DNA from: Aureimonas sp. ME7
GTDB taxonomy: Bacteria; Pseudomonadota; Alphaproteobacteria; Rhizobiales; Rhizobiaceae
Reading direction: 5' to 3'
Assembly (NCBI RefSeq): GCF_903970965.1
Contig: NZ_CAJCKW010000002.1
Location: 496,001-560,000 of the forward strand
Length of the DNA stretch: 64,000 nucleotides
Positions 1 through 9,972 of the stretch are shown one piece after another; position 1 is the stretch's first letter; the number at the start of each line of letters is the position of its first letter. The translations under genes and the position numbers were made by a program. The notes under the pieces are model-generated. The model was not told the origin of the DNA. It searched no databases and saw nothing but the letters and a program-made list of their open reading frames with translations.

Positions 1-103
1 GCCCCACCATGCGCCGCAAAGGCCGCTCCACCGGTGCCGAAAGCTCCGAGAAGTCCGGCGCAACCGAGGCAGACGCGAGACGATGCGGAAGAACGGTCCA
101 GGT

Positions 104-481
104 TCACAGGATCGGCCGCTGGTTGGGATCGCCATCGTCCGTTTCGGGTCGCCTCGCGTCGGGCATCTCGTCCAGCACCGAACCGGACCACATGCGATAG
201 CCCGCCGAATAGGCGGCCTTGCCGAGAAGATGGGCGGCGATCGGGGCGGTGAGGAAGAAGAACACGATGGCCGCGATGGCGCGCAGGACTTCGGCCGTCT
301 GCACCGAAACGATGGCGAGCGCCACCAGTGCCAGCGCCGAGCCGATGGTGCCCGCCTTGGAGGCTGCATGTACGCGCGTGTAGAAGTCCGGCAGGCGCAG
401 GATGCCGACGGAGGCAACCAGCGCGAACATCGCGCCGAGGATCACGAAGACGGAGGCCAAGAGATTGCCGACGGCGGTCAT
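104..481 (-). CDS. mrpG: Mrp Na+/H+ antiporter subunit G
   Basis: Smallest membrane subunit of the multisubunit cation/proton antiporter (Mrp/Mnh/Pha), which exports Na+ (K+ in some rhizobial homologues) in exchange for protons. The 125-residue product has three hydrophobic segments and the family hallmark [20 protein letters not shown] near residue 25. The ATG at 479-481 overlaps the stop of mrpF (ATGA), which fixes the start; longer readings upstream are out-of-frame mrpF. It is the last gene of the seven-gene minus-strand operon. The C-terminal tail after residue 100 is hydrophilic and acidic. The family call is firm; whether Na+ or K+ is the main ion cannot be read from the sequence. Confidence 0.93.
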   Translation of the reverse strand: MTAVGNLLASVFVILGAMFALVASVGILRLPDFYTRVHAASKAGTIGSALALVALAIVSVQTAEVLRAIAAIVFFFLTAPIAAHLLGKAAYSAGYRMWSGSVLDEMPDARRPETDDGDPNQRPIL

Positions 482-843
482 GGATGCGGCTCCTCGCTCA
501 ACACGGCCAGATCGACCTCCTCGTCCGCCCGCTCCGACACGGGCGATCGCTCCGTGTCGCCACGCGCCAGAATGAAGCGGGCGAAGGAAACCGTCGCCAG
601 AAACCCGACGAGGCCGAGCGCGATGGCGATATCGACATAGAGCGTGAAGCCGGTGTCGATGCCGATCACCGCGATGAAGCCGATCGACGAGCTCGTCAGG
701 ACGTCGAGCCCGAGCACCCGGTCCGGCAGGGTCGGCCCCTTCCAGATGCGAACGATCGTCAGAATCAGCGAGACGCAGAGGAGGACGAGCGCGATCGACA
801 GCGCCCAATCGAGTACGATCTCCGACAGCTTGAGAAGCGTCAT
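478..843 (-). CDS. mrpF: Mrp Na+/H+ antiporter subunit F
   Basis: Subunit F of the Mrp antiporter, 121 residues with three predicted membrane helices and the family motif [16 protein letters not shown] around residues 33-48. The C-terminal 30 residues are charged and acidic. Start and stop are fixed by four-base ATGA overlaps with mrpE (upstream) and mrpG (downstream), a pattern expected for translational coupling of stoichiometric complex subunits. It functions in the inner membrane only as part of the full MrpA-G complex. Confidence 0.93.
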   Translation of the reverse strand: MTLLKLSEIVLDWALSIALVLLCVSLILTIVRIWKGPTLPDRVLGLDVLTSSSIGFIAVIGIDTGFTLYVDIAIALGLVGFLATVSFARFILARGDTERSPVSERADEEVDLAVLSEEPHP

Positions 844-1313
844 CGGAACACCTCCAGAATACGCCGCTCGAACCCTTCGGCGATCTCGCGCCGGCGTGCA
901 TCCGGGTCGGAGCAGTCCAGCGCATGGACGAAGAGGGTCCGCTCGTCGTCCGAAATGTCGAAGATCAGCGTTCCCGGCGTCAGGCCGACGAGGTTGGACA
1001 GAAGCGCGATCTCGAACTCCGACTGGACGCGGTGACGATACAGGAACACGCCGGGCTTCACGTCGAGCTTGGGCCGCATGACGACGAGCGCCACCCGCCA
1101 AGCGGAGACGGCGAGGTCGTAGAGAAGGAAGAGGACGAGATCGACGACTTTGCGCCCGCGCCGGAAATAGTTGCCCGCACCGACCTGTTCGCGGATCAGG
1201 AACAGCGTCCCCGCCCCGAGCAGGAAGCCGAAGATCAGGTTGGCGAGGCTGAAGCCGCCGGTGACGATCAGCCAGACCAGGGCGAGAAGGAGATTGGCGA
1301 CGAACGGGTTCAT
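840..1313 (-). CDS. mrpE: Mrp Na+/H+ antiporter subunit E
   Basis: Subunit E of the Mrp complex, 157 residues, normal length for the family. Two N-terminal hydrophobic segments are followed by a cytoplasmic domain carrying the conserved stretch [16 protein letters not shown] near residues 101-116. The start ATG at 1311-1313 overlaps the mrpD stop (TGA at 1310-1312) and the stop overlaps the mrpF start. MrpE is needed for complex stability in characterised systems; here its role is inferred from family and operon position. Confidence 0.93.
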   Translation of the reverse strand: MNPFVANLLLALVWLIVTGGFSLANLIFGFLLGAGTLFLIREQVGAGNYFRRGRKVVDLVLFLLYDLAVSAWRVALVVMRPKLDVKPGVFLYRHRVQSEFEIALLSNLVGLTPGTLIFDISDDERTLFVHALDCSDPDARRREIAEGFERRILEVFR

Positions 1314-2995
1314 GGCCGGGCTCCCAGGACGGACGTGAGATAGGCTTCGGGACGCAGGATCTGGTGGGCGGCCGTCATCGAAAGCTCGGCGAGCGGCTCC
1401 GGCCAGACGCCGATCGCGATGACGAAGAAGCAGAGCGCGATCAGCGGCACGAGCGCCAGCGGGCGGCCAGGCGGCGGCGCGCGGAAGGCTTCTTCGCCCG
1501 GATGCAGCTCGGCGTCGGCCGCGACCGGGAACGGGCGCCAGAACGCCAGCGCGAAGACGCGCGCGCAGGCGATCGTCAAAAGGAAGCCGGATACGAGGAC
1601 GGCCGCTGCCAGCCACGGCAGATCCGCCGCGATGGAAGCGCGCACGAGAAGCATCTTCGGCCAGAAGCCGGAAAACGGCGGAAGGCCGGCGACCGTCAGC
1701 AGGAGAACCAGCATCAGCGCGGAGAACATCGGATGCCGCCGCCACAGCCCGCCCATCTCGTGGAGCGACGACGACCCGTTGCGGAAGGCGGCGACGCCCG
1801 CCGCCAGATACAGCGCCGTCATCACCACAATGGAATGGAGGGCGTAGAAGATCGCACCCGACAGCCCGGTGGCAAGCGGCCCCTCGTCCGAGATGCCGCT
1901 CTCGAAATAGGGCCCGAGCGCCTGCTCGCGCACGACGCTCGCCGCCCCGGTGGTGATCGCGCTCGATGCGCTTTCCAGGACCGGCGGAATGGCGATGCCG
2001 ACGAGGATCGTGCCGATGCCGGTGATCACCACGTAGTTCAGCATGCGCCGGAGGTCGGACTGCGCCAACGCGCCGAAGGCGCCGATCAGCATGGTCAGCG
2101 CCGCCATCCAGGCGATCACGAAGCCGAGGCCCCCGCGTTCGGGCGGAAACAGCATCAGGACGACGCGGATCAGCGCGTAGATCCCGACCTTGGTCAGGAG
2201 CCCTGCGAACAGCGCCGACACGACGAAACGGGGCGTATGGTAGGAGGCCGGCAGCCAGAAGTTCAGGGGAAAGGCCGCCGCCTTCATCGAGAACGCCACG
2301 ACATAAAGCGAAGCGATCGTCAGAAGGATGCCGTTGCCCTCCATGCGCGACGATTTGAGCGCGATATCGGCCATGTTGAGGGTGCCGAACAGCCCGAACA
2401 GGTAGCCGGTCGTCAGGAGGAACAGCGTCGCGCCGATGAGGTTGAGGAAGCAGTACTTGGTCGCGCCGTCGAGTTGCTCGCGCTCCGAGCCGAGGATCAG
2501 GAGGCCGAACGAGCCGATCAGCATCACCTCGAACCAGACATAGAGGTTGAAGATGTCACCCGTCAGAAACGCGCCGGAAACGCCTGCCATCACCATGAAC
2601 AGGAACGGAAAGAACCCATAGCGCCGCCCTTCCTCGTCGATCGAGGCGATCGCATAGATCCCGCAGGCGAGACCCGCGAACCCGGCGACCGACAGGAACA
2701 GGGCGGACAGGAGGTCGGCCGTGAAGGAGATGCCGAAGGGCGGCTTCCACGCGCCCATGGCCATGGACATCGGCCCGCCCTCGGCGATGCGCACGAGAAG
2801 CGCGAGATCTGCCAGGAGCAGCAGCGTCAACCCGACCACCGCGATCACCGGATGCAGATCCATCCGCCGGCGCATCATCAGGAGAATGGCGCCGAACACG
2901 AAGCAGATCGCGACGGGCACGATGAGCAGCGTCTGGTCGGCATGGAACCGATCGAACACCATGGCTTCGGCGATGAGAGCCGCAGTCTCTTCCAT
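1310..2995 (-). CDS. mrpD: Mrp Na+/H+ antiporter subunit D
   Basis: Large proton-translocating subunit of the Mrp antiporter, related to the NuoL/M/N antiporter-like subunits of complex I. The 561-residue product has about 14 hydrophobic segments. NuoM/N-like signatures include [10 protein letters not shown] (about residue 155), the lysine-containing segment [20 protein letters not shown] (about residue 235) and a conserved [15 protein letters not shown] segment (about 310). It lies 9 bp downstream of mrpC and overlaps mrpE by four bases. A long plus-strand ORF opposite this gene (about 1364-3388) is an antisense shadow rich in Arg, His and Asp. Confidence 0.95.
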   Translation of the reverse strand: MEETAALIAEAMVFDRFHADQTLLIVPVAICFVFGAILLMMRRRMDLHPVIAVVGLTLLLLADLALLVRIAEGGPMSMAMGAWKPPFGISFTADLLSALFLSVAGFAGLACGIYAIASIDEEGRRYGFFPFLFMVMAGVSGAFLTGDIFNLYVWFEVMLIGSFGLLILGSEREQLDGATKYCFLNLIGATLFLLTTGYLFGLFGTLNMADIALKSSRMEGNGILLTIASLYVVAFSMKAAAFPLNFWLPASYHTPRFVVSALFAGLLTKVGIYALIRVVLMLFPPERGGLGFVIAWMAALTMLIGAFGALAQSDLRRMLNYVVITGIGTILVGIAIPPVLESASSAITTGAASVVREQALGPYFESGISDEGPLATGLSGAIFYALHSIVVMTALYLAAGVAAFRNGSSSLHEMGGLWRRHPMFSALMLVLLLTVAGLPPFSGFWPKMLLVRASIAADLPWLAAAVLVSGFLLTIACARVFALAFWRPFPVAADAELHPGEEAFRAPPPGRPLALVPLIALCFFVIAIGVWPEPLAELSMTAAHQILRPEAYLTSVLGARP

Positions 2996-3004
2996 CGAAA
3001 TTCC

Positions 3005-3382
3005 TCAATAGCCGAGGGGCGGCAGCCCCTCGTCCTCCGGCTCGGCGACGCGCATCTCGTTGGTGTCGTCGGTCTCCAGGTCCTGATACGCGCGGTAGGC
3101 CAGCACCAGAAGGAACACGAAGAACGAGAAGGAGATCACGATCGCCGTCAGCACCAGCGCCTGCGGCACGGGGTTGGCGATATCCTGCGGCGGCACCTTC
3201 AGATGCGATGGGATCAGCGGCGGCGCGATCGGATCGATGCGCCCGGCGACGAAGAGCGACAGATTGACCGAGTTTCCGAGCAGCACGACGCCGAGCAGCA
3301 TCCGGATGATGTAGCGCGACAGAAGGAGGTAGATGGTGATGGAGAACATCACCGCGACGAGGCCGGCGAGAGCGACTTCCAT
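3005..3382 (-). CDS. mrpC: Mrp Na+/H+ antiporter subunit C
   Basis: Subunit C of the Mrp antiporter, homologous to NuoK. The 125-residue product has three membrane helices and the family motif LLGVVLLGNSVNLSLF (residues 29-44), followed by a periplasmic loop (DPIAPPLIP) and a PVPQALVLTAIVIS helix. The ATG at 3380-3382 is chosen because the open frame continues upstream into mrpB coding sequence in another frame. It lies 16 bp after the mrpB stop and 9 bp before mrpD. Confidence 0.93.
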   Translation of the reverse strand: MEVALAGLVAVMFSITIYLLLSRYIIRMLLGVVLLGNSVNLSLFVAGRIDPIAPPLIPSHLKVPPQDIANPVPQALVLTAIVISFSFFVFLLVLAYRAYQDLETDDTNEMRVAEPEDEGLPPLGY

Positions 3383-3398
3383 GCTTAGCGCCCTCCCC

Positions 3399-3818
3399 TC
3401 ATCCCGAGTACCGTTCTTCCAGGGACAGGGCGATCGCCGAAATCGCCCCGACGATGACGAGAAAGACCCCGACGTCGAAGACGAGCGTCGTGGACAGGGC
3501 GACATCGGCGCCCGCGACGGACACGAAAGCCCAGAGCCCGGTCATGAACGGGCTGCCCGAGAAGATGGGCAGAAACCCCGCGGCCACCGCCATCAGAAGG
3601 CCGAACCCGGCATAGGCGATGGGGTGGAAGTGGAGCGCGCGGCGCACCGCGTCGACGCCGCAGGCCATGCCGTAGACCGCGATCGCAGAGGACGCGATCA
3701 GCCCGCCGATGAAGCCGCCACCCGGCTCGTTGTGCCCGCGCAGAAGCACGAACAGCGAGAACAGGAGCATTAGTGCCGTCAGATAGGGCGCGGTGACGCG
3801 AAAGATCACGGTTCTCAT
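3399..3818 (-). CDS. mrpB: Mrp Na+/H+ antiporter subunit B
   Basis: Subunit B of the Mrp antiporter, 139 residues with four hydrophobic segments. It carries the family signature [15 protein letters not shown] at about residues 27-41 and ends in [21 protein letters not shown] sequence. Its start ATG (3816-3818) overlaps the mrpA stop (3815-3817). Because MrpB is separate from MrpA here, the operon is a group 1 (seven-gene) arrangement rather than the fused AB form common in some rhizobial pha loci. Confidence 0.93.
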   Translation of the reverse strand: MRTVIFRVTAPYLTALMLLFSLFVLLRGHNEPGGGFIGGLIASSAIAVYGMACGVDAVRRALHFHPIAYAGFGLLMAVAAGFLPIFSGSPFMTGLWAFVSVAGADVALSTTLVFDVGVFLVIVGAISAIALSLEERYSG

Positions 3819-6187
3819 GAATGCAGCTCCCCGGAGCGGCGGCGACGCTTGCGCGAATGGCGCGCGTCCGGCTTGGCAGCCCGGATGCGCACGAGGGCCA
3901 GGATCGCGGCGCCCGTCGTCAGCACCACCGCGATCTCGCCCATCGTATCGACGCCGCGAAAGTCGACGAGGATGACGTTCACGATGTTGCGGCCATGGGC
4001 GATCGTGTAGGCGTAGGTCTCGTAGAAGGTAGCGAGCGAGGGGTCGAAGGGCCGCTGCGTCACCGCCAGAAGGAACAGGCCGAGCCCAGCCCCGCCGGCC
4101 ACCGCCAGCCCCGCCTCCGACAGGATCTTGCCCCAGGGCCGGCGATCGGCCGGCATGAGCCGGAGCCGCGTCATCACCAGCGCCAGGATCGAGACCGACA
4201 GGATCTCCACCATGAACTGGGTGAAGGACAGGTCGGGTGCGCCGAGCAGCATGAACAGGAGCGCGACGGCCAGACCCTGGATGCCGAGCGAGACGATCGC
4301 CGTCAGACGGCTCGACGAGAAGGCGACGACGAAGAGCCCGAGCACCACGATGCCGATCACCGCCCACTCGTAGAAGAAGAGCCGAGGGAACGGGGGCAAG
4401 GCCGGCAGCGAGCGGGTCCAGATCATGGTGATCCAAAGCGTGGCGACGATGACGCCGAAGGTCACGCGCATGTAGACGTCGAGCCGTCCCGGCTGCAGCC
4501 GGTTGGTGATGACGGAGGACGAGATCACGAGGCCTCGCATCAGCTGGTCGAAGCCCTTGTCCGGCCCCCAGCCGATCCGCGACAGAAGCGCGGCGATGCG
4601 CGCGCGCATGACCTGCGCCCGCCAGAACAGAAGCGCTCCGAGCGCCACCGTGGCGATCGACAGGATCAGCGCCGGCCCCCAGTGGAACCCGAGCGCGATA
4701 TCCACCGCGAGCGCCCCGTCGAGCGCGGGCGGCGACATCGGGTTGGAGATGAACTGGTGCGTCGTCTGCGAGAAGATCGCCGCGACCAATCCGATGACGC
4801 CGAGAAGCAGCGGCCCGAACCAGATCAGGGGGTGGGTCTCATGGGCGCGTCGCATGCCGCTCGGCAGCGGACCGAGGAAGGGCTTGAGGGCGACGAGGAG
4901 CGCCACGGCGAACATCAGCGAATTGCCGAGAACGGCGGCGATCGTCGTCAGGACGCCCCGCACGTCTCCGATGGCGGTGGCGGCGTAGACCTCCTCCTTG
5001 GCGAGGAAGCCGAAGAGCGGCGGCAGGCCACCCATCGCGGCAGCGCCCAGAAGGGCGGCGGCGAAGGTGATCGGCATCTTGGAGCGCAAACCGCCGAGGG
5101 CTCGGATGTCGCGCGTGCCCGCGCCGTGGTCAATTGAGCCGGCCACCATGAAAAGGCAGGCCTTGGCCAAGGAGTGGGCGAAAAGGTAGAGGACCGCCGC
5201 CTCCACCGCGAGTTCGGTGCCGATGCCGAGCAGCATGACCAGGAGCCCGAGCGAGGCCACGGTCGTGTAGGCGAGCATCAGTTTGATGTCGCTCTGGCGC
5301 ATGGCGAGGATCGCGCCCACCACCAGCGTCACCCCGCCGAAGATCGGCAGGACGACCTCCCAGACCGGCGTGTTGCCGACCAGCGGGAACATGCGCATGA
5401 GTAGGTAGATGCCGGCCTTCACCATCGTGGCGGAGTGGAGATAGGCGGAGACCGGCGTCGGCGCCTCCATCGCGTTGGGCAGCCAGACGTGGAACGGCAT
5501 CTGGGCCGACTTGGTGAAAGCGCCGATCAGGAGAAGAACGAGGGCGGGTGCGCAGACGGCGCTGTTTCGCAGAGCATCGGGAGAATCGAGGAGCAGCGTC
5601 AACGAGTTGAAGCCCGTTCCCTCGCGGATGAGTAGGAGGCCTGCCAGAAGCGCCAGACCGCCGCCGCCGGTGACCACCAGCGCCTGGACCGCGCCGCGCC
5701 GCGCCGCTTCCCGCTCGTGGTCGAAGCCGATGAGCAGGAACGAGGTGATGGAGGTCAGCTCCCAGAAGATGAAGAGCGTGATGAGATCGTCGGCCATCAC
5801 GAGGCCGAGCATCGAGCCCATGAAGAGAAGGATATAGGCGTTGAAGCGTCCGCGCTTGGAGCCGCGCGGCATGTAGCCGCCGGAATACAGGACCACGAGG
5901 GCGCCGATGAAGAGGATCAGGAAGGCGAAGCCGAAGGACAGGCCGTCCAGCCGGAAGGCGAAGCGCACGTCGAAGGCTGGCACCCAGTCGAAGCCGAACA
6001 GGATCGGCACGCGGGACTGAACCTCTCCGCTCTGCTGGAACAGGATGGCGAGCGCAGAGAGCGGAAACAGGGCGAGCAGCACCGAGCCGAAGCGGTTCAG
6101 GAAGATGATGGCGGGAGGGGCGAAGGCGGCACCGATGAAGGGAAGTGCGAGGACCAGAAAGAGCAATCCGTCGGAGAGGTTGTTCAT
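3815..6187 (-). CDS. mrpA: Mrp Na+/H+ antiporter subunit A
   Basis: First and largest gene of the antiporter operon. MrpA is homologous to NuoL and provides a proton channel plus the C-terminal DUF4040/MbhE-like region. The product is 790 residues with about 20 hydrophobic segments. Diagnostic stretches are [17 protein letters not shown] (about residue 135), the lysine motif [20 protein letters not shown] (about 220) and [11 protein letters not shown] (about 395), and a C-terminal region with [19 protein letters not shown]. The start ATG at 6185-6187 is preceded by a purine-rich GGGACGGA. No gene lies directly upstream on this strand, so the promoter should be in 6188-6383. Alkaline pH and salt tolerance is the expected phenotype from family knowledge. 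Confidence 0.95.
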   Translation of the reverse strand: MNNLSDGLLFLVLALPFIGAAFAPPAIIFLNRFGSVLLALFPLSALAILFQQSGEVQSRVPILFGFDWVPAFDVRFAFRLDGLSFGFAFLILFIGALVVLYSGGYMPRGSKRGRFNAYILLFMGSMLGLVMADDLITLFIFWELTSITSFLLIGFDHEREAARRGAVQALVVTGGGGLALLAGLLLIREGTGFNSLTLLLDSPDALRNSAVCAPALVLLLIGAFTKSAQMPFHVWLPNAMEAPTPVSAYLHSATMVKAGIYLLMRMFPLVGNTPVWEVVLPIFGGVTLVVGAILAMRQSDIKLMLAYTTVASLGLLVMLLGIGTELAVEAAVLYLFAHSLAKACLFMVAGSIDHGAGTRDIRALGGLRSKMPITFAAALLGAAAMGGLPPLFGFLAKEEVYAATAIGDVRGVLTTIAAVLGNSLMFAVALLVALKPFLGPLPSGMRRAHETHPLIWFGPLLLGVIGLVAAIFSQTTHQFISNPMSPPALDGALAVDIALGFHWGPALILSIATVALGALLFWRAQVMRARIAALLSRIGWGPDKGFDQLMRGLVISSSVITNRLQPGRLDVYMRVTFGVIVATLWITMIWTRSLPALPPFPRLFFYEWAVIGIVVLGLFVVAFSSSRLTAIVSLGIQGLAVALLFMLLGAPDLSFTQFMVEILSVSILALVMTRLRLMPADRRPWGKILSEAGLAVAGGAGLGLFLLAVTQRPFDPSLATFYETYAYTIAHGRNIVNVILVDFRGVDTMGEIAVVLTTGAAILALVRIRAAKPDARHSRKRRRRSGELHS

Positions 6188-6383
6188 TCCGTCCCGTTTT
6201 CCTCGTCTCGAACGTCGTCGTGTGCGGCTGTACCCGGAATCGTATGGCGCAAGGCCTGGAAATCAAGGCAAAAAGCCCTGCGAAAGGCCAGTTTGCGCCC
6301 CACGTCGGGTGCTGCCGCGCTTGTGAGAGTGCGCCTGTCTTCCTAGGTAACGGCCACCCGAAAGCTCAACTGACGAGGACGTG

Positions 6384-6797
6384 ATGAGCGAACAAAATTC
6401 CGACCATCGCAAGGTCATCAAGAGCGATGCCGAGTGGCAGGCGATCCTGACGCCCCAGCAGTATCAGGTGGCGCGGGGACATGGCACCGAGCGCCCCTTC
6501 ACCGGACCGAACTGGGACCAGAAGGCGGAGGGTCTTTATTCCTGCGTCTGCTGCGAGCGGCCGCTGTTCCGCTCCGAGACCAAGTTCGATTCGGGCACCG
6601 GCTGGCCGAGCTTCCATTCCCCGATCGACACTGAGGCGGTCAGCGAGCACACCGACCGCTCGCACATGATGGTGCGCACGGAGGTGCGCTGCGCCGACTG
6701 CGACGCGCATCTCGGCCACGTGTTCGACGACGGGCCCCGGCCGACGGGCCTGCGCTACTGCATGAACGGCTACGCGTTGAATTTCGAGCGCGACTGA
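6384..6797 (+). CDS. msrB: Peptide-methionine (R)-S-oxide reductase MsrB
   Basis: Thioredoxin-dependent repair enzyme that reduces methionine-R-sulfoxide in oxidised proteins. The 137-residue product is a complete SelR domain. It has two zinc-binding CxxC pairs (Cys54/Cys57 in CVCC and Cys103/Cys106 in CADC), the GTGWPSF motif (71-77), HLGHVF, and the catalytic cysteine Cys126 in RYCMN. The GTG three bases upstream is a less likely start; ATG at 6384 follows GACGAGGACG. There is no signal peptide, so it is cytosolic. It stands alone and divergent from the mrp operon. Confidence 0.96.
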   Translation: MSEQNSDHRKVIKSDAEWQAILTPQQYQVARGHGTERPFTGPNWDQKAEGLYSCVCCERPLFRSETKFDSGTGWPSFHSPIDTEAVSEHTDRSHMMVRTEVRCADCDAHLGHVFDDGPRPTGLRYCMNGYALNFERD

Positions 6798-6813
6798 CGC
6801 TAGAGCGAACCGG

Positions 6814-6831
6814 CGGGCGCTCCGGCGCCCG
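6814..6831 (+). terminator. Possible hairpin after msrB
   Basis: A seven-base-pair GC-only stem (6814-6820 with 6825-6831) with a TCCG loop lies 16 bases after the msrB stop. There is no T-tract after it, so it may be a weak or Rho-assisted terminator or simply a GC-rich chance palindrome. Confidence 0.3.
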
Positions 6832-6876
6832 GCCTCCTGCCGCCTGCGACCTGCCCTTCAGACGATCGGACCTTCG

Positions 6877-8994
6877 ATGCCTGCCGCTTTCCGTCCCGAC
6901 CTGCCCGCCCCGCCATCCGTCCAGCAGCGCGCCGTTTCGGACGAACGGCACGGGATCACCCGCACCGACGAGTTCGCCTGGCTTCGCGCGCCGAACTGGC
7001 AGGAGATGTTCAAGGACACCAGCCTTCTCGACCCGGTCATCCGAGCTCATCTCGATGCGGAGAACGTCTACTGCAAGGCGGTTCTGGGCGATCTCGACGG
7101 GCTGAAGGCAGCGCTTGTCGCCGAAATGCGCGGGCGCATCAAGGAGGACGATTCCTCCGTCCCCGCCCCGGACGGGCCGTATGCCTACGGCGTGTCGTAC
7201 CGCCACGGCGCCGAGTATCCATGCTTCGTCCGTCGGCCGCGCGAGGGCGACGAGGAAACGGTGATCCTTGATGCCGAGCGGGAAGCGGGCGCAAGCGACT
7301 ACTTCGCGCTCGGCGGCGTCGAGCACTCGCCCGACCATCGCTGGCTCGCCTGGTCGCGCGACGACAAGGGCTCGGAATTCTACGCCGTGTCTCTGCGCGA
7401 TCTGGAGACCGGACAGGACACGGCGGAGCGCATCGAGGACACGAGCGGCGGCGTCGCTTGGGATTCGCGCTCGCACGGCTTCTTCTACACGGGGCTCGAC
7501 GCCAACCACCGGCCGAGCCGGGTCCTCTACCACGCTCTTGGGGCGGATGCCGCCGACGACACGCTGGTTTACGAGGAAACCGACAAGGGCTTCTTCATGG
7601 GCGTCGGCGAAACGCAGTCGGGCCAGTTCATCGTGATCGACATCCACGACCACGAGACGTCGGAAGCCTGGCTGATCCCCGCAGCGAACCCCGCCGCCGA
7701 ACCCCGCCTCGTGGCGCGACGCCAGACCGGCGTCGAGTACGACGTCGACGAGGGCGACGGCATCCTCTACATCATGACCAACGCGGACGGCGCGCGGGAC
7801 TACAAGATCGTCACCGCCCCGGCCGAACTGCCGGGCAAGGAGAACTGGCGCGATCTCGTGCCGCACGAGGACGGGCGCCTGATCCTCAGCCACCTCGTCC
7901 TGAAACGGCACCTGATCTGGCTGGAGCGCCGGGACGGGTTGCCGCGCATCGTGGTCAAGCGTCTCGCCGACGGCGCCGAGCATGTCGTGGCCTTCGACGA
8001 GGAGGCCTATTCGCTGGGTCTGGGCGGCACCTACGAGTTCGACACCGATACGATCCGCTTCTCCTACTCGTCGATGACGACGCCGAACCAGACGTTCGAC
8101 TACGACGTCGAAACGCGCGAGCGCCGCCTCCTGAAGACGCAGGAGGTGCCATCCGGGCACGACGCGTCGAACTACGTCACGAGGCGGATCATGGCGCCCG
8201 CGCCGGACGGCGAAACCGTGCCCGTGTCGCTGGTCTACCGCAAGGACACGCCGCTCGACGGAACCGCGCCCTGCCTTCTCTACGGCTACGGCTCCTATGG
8301 CATGACCATCCCTGCCTCTTTCAGCACCAACGCGCTTTCGCTGGTGGATCGCGGCTTCGTTTGGGCGATCGCCCATATCCGAGGCGGCAAGGACAAGGGG
8401 TTCCGCTGGTACGAGGCGGGCCGACGCGAGCACAAGACCAACACGTTCACCGACTTCATCGCGGCGGCCGACCATCTCGTGGCCGAGCGCTTCACCGCCT
8501 ACGATCGGATCGTGGCCAACGGCGGCTCGGCGGGCGGCATGCTGATGGGCGCGGTCGCCAACATGGCGCCCGAGAAGTTCGGCGGCATCGTCGCGGTGGT
8601 GCCCTTCGTCGACGTCCTCAACACGATGCTGGACGACACGCTGCCGCTCACCCCGCCCGAATGGCCGGAATGGGGCAATCCGATCACCTCCCAGGCCGAC
8701 TATGCCAACATCGCGGCCTACAGTCCCTACGACAACGTGAAGGCTCAAGGCTACCCGCCTATCCTGGCGCTGGCGGGCCTGACGGACCCGCGCGTGACCT
8801 ATTGGGAGCCGGCGAAATGGGTGGCGCGCCTTCGCGCGCTCAAGACCGACGGCAACCCCGTCGTGCTCCAGACCAACATGGGCGCCGGCCACGGCGGCGC
8901 CTCCGGCCGCTTCGCCAAGCTGGACGAGGTGGCGATGATCTACGCCTTTGCGCTGAAGCTGATGGGACAGGCCGAGCTCCAGAAGGCCGCCTGA
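6877..8994 (+). CDS. ptrB: Oligopeptidase B-like S9 prolyl oligopeptidase family peptidase
   Basis: Cytosolic serine peptidase of family S9A. Oligopeptidase B cleaves short peptides after Arg/Lys. The 705-residue length fits the family: an N-terminal seven-bladed propeller (about residues 75-400) and a C-terminal alpha/beta hydrolase domain. The nucleophile is Ser551 in NGGSAGGMLMG, a form typical of OpB. AHIRGGKDKGFRWYE and NTFTDFIAAADHL also match OpB. Candidate triad partners are an Asp at about 637 (GLTDPRV) and His672 (GAGHGG). There is no signal peptide. It ends just before a strong shared terminator. Trypsin-like specificity is inferred from the family. Confidence 0.9.
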   Translation: MPAAFRPDLPAPPSVQQRAVSDERHGITRTDEFAWLRAPNWQEMFKDTSLLDPVIRAHLDAENVYCKAVLGDLDGLKAALVAEMRGRIKEDDSSVPAPDGPYAYGVSYRHGAEYPCFVRRPREGDEETVILDAEREAGASDYFALGGVEHSPDHRWLAWSRDDKGSEFYAVSLRDLETGQDTAERIEDTSGGVAWDSRSHGFFYTGLDANHRPSRVLYHALGADAADDTLVYEETDKGFFMGVGETQSGQFIVIDIHDHETSEAWLIPAANPAAEPRLVARRQTGVEYDVDEGDGILYIMTNADGARDYKIVTAPAELPGKENWRDLVPHEDGRLILSHLVLKRHLIWLERRDGLPRIVVKRLADGAEHVVAFDEEAYSLGLGGTYEFDTDTIRFSYSSMTTPNQTFDYDVETRERRLLKTQEVPSGHDASNYVTRRIMAPAPDGETVPVSLVYRKDTPLDGTAPCLLYGYGSYGMTIPASFSTNALSLVDRGFVWAIAHIRGGKDKGFRWYEAGRREHKTNTFTDFIAAADHLVAERFTAYDRIVANGGSAGGMLMGAVANMAPEKFGGIVAVVPFVDVLNTMLDDTLPLTPPEWPEWGNPITSQADYANIAAYSPYDNVKAQGYPPILALAGLTDPRVTYWEPAKWVARLRALKTDGNPVVLQTNMGAGHGGASGRFAKLDEVAMIYAFALKLMGQAELQKAA

Positions 8995-9001
8995 CGAAAA
9001 A

Positions 9002-9029
9002 GGCCCCGTCGCCTGGTGGCGACGGGGCC
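9002..9029 (-). terminator. Rho-independent terminator of sodB (convergent with ptrB)
   Basis: A perfect 12-bp GC-rich stem (9002-9013 with 9018-9029) and TGGT loop lies between the convergent ptrB and sodB genes. Five A residues at 8997-9001 become a U-tract on the minus-strand transcript, so it is a canonical terminator for sodB. On the plus strand the following sequence is CTCGATT, so it may also act weakly for ptrB. Confidence 0.85.
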
Positions 9030-9056
9030 CTCGATTATCGCTAGGGACGCTGGGTA

Positions 9057-9659
9057 TTAGGCGCCGGCGGCCTCGTAGCGCTCCAGGACGTAGTCCCAGT
9101 TGATCAGGTTGTCGACGAAAGCCTCAAGGTACTTCGGGCGCGCGTTGCGGTAGTCGATGTAGTAGGAATGCTCCCACACATCGACGCCGAGGATCGGTGT
9201 CGCGCCGTGAACCAGCGGGTTCTCGCCGTTCGGCGTCTTCGAGATCTCGAGCTTGCCGTTCTTGACCGACACCCAGGCCCAACCCGAGCCGAACTGGCCC
9301 TTGCCGGCTTCGATGAAGTCGTTGCGGAACTTGTCGTAGCCGCCGAGATCGGAATCGAACGCCGTCTGCAGCTTGCCCGGCAGGCTCTTGCCGCCGCCGT
9401 TTGGGGCCAGCCACTTCCAGAAGTGGATGTGGTTGTAGTGCTGCGCCGCGTTGTTGAAGAGCGGCTGATTCTTGCCGAACGACTGCTTCACCACCTCTTC
9501 CACCGAGGCGTCGGCAAGGCCCGCATCGGCCGCCAGCTTGTTGCCCTGGTCGACATAGGCCTGATGGTGCTTGTCGTGATGGAACTCCAGCGTTTCCTTC
9601 GACATGTAGGGGCCGAGCGCGTCGTAGGCGTAGGGAAGCTCAGGCAGGGTAAAGGCCAT
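9057..9659 (-). CDS. sodB: Superoxide dismutase (Fe/Mn type)
   Basis: Detoxifies superoxide in the cytoplasm. The 200-residue product carries all metal ligands of the Fe/Mn-SOD family: His in LEFHHDKHHQAYV (about residue 27), His in AQHYNHIHFW (about 79), and Asp/His in DVWEHSYYIDYRN (about 162-166). The WEHSYYIDYRN form and length favour an Fe-type or cambialistic enzyme, but metal choice cannot be settled from sequence. The start ATG is preceded by AAAGGAGAC-like purine-rich sequence on the minus strand (9662-9671). It has no signal peptide and is monocistronic with its own terminator. Confidence 0.96.
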   Translation of the reverse strand: MAFTLPELPYAYDALGPYMSKETLEFHHDKHHQAYVDQGNKLAADAGLADASVEEVVKQSFGKNQPLFNNAAQHYNHIHFWKWLAPNGGGKSLPGKLQTAFDSDLGGYDKFRNDFIEAGKGQFGSGWAWVSVKNGKLEISKTPNGENPLVHGATPILGVDVWEHSYYIDYRNARPKYLEAFVDNLINWDYVLERYEAAGA

Positions 9660-9972
9660 GGTCGTCTCCTTTCGAGGAGCCCGTCCGGCGGCGAATCGGC
9701 GCGTCGGCGGGCGCTGGAACCGGGACCGTAGCTAGAGCCTGTGCGCGCTTTTGTCAGCCGCGCGCCGTCTCGAAAAGCGGCGGGGACGGAGAAAACCGTT
9801 CCGCCATAGCCCTTCTGCAGTCCGTGGCAGCGAGCAGGTCCGGAGGATGATCAGGTGTTCTTAAGGGTTGGGAACGAATATCGGGCCAACCCGTTTGAAC
9901 GGAATTCTGTTCGCGGCGCGCGACGAAAACCTCCGGCATAAGGAGGCGCGTGCGTCGCCCGTGTATGGCTGG
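9660..9972 (+). other. Intergenic region between sodB and the L,D-transpeptidase
   Basis: About 310 bases between divergent genes. It must hold both promoters, but I cannot place confident -35/-10 boxes. A good AAGGAGG at 9940-9946 is 14 bases from an in-frame GTG (9961) and 26 from the ATG at 9973. No extra gene is seen. Confidence 0.5.

Noticed and set aside
1364-3388. Plus-strand ORF of 674 codons over mrpD and mrpC
   Set aside because: Shadow of the minus-strand mrp genes; product is a low-complexity Arg/Asp/Glu/His string.
6640-8892. Minus-strand ORF of 750 codons over the oligopeptidase gene
   Set aside because: Antisense to ptrB, whose catalytic motifs are intact; no recognisable domain.
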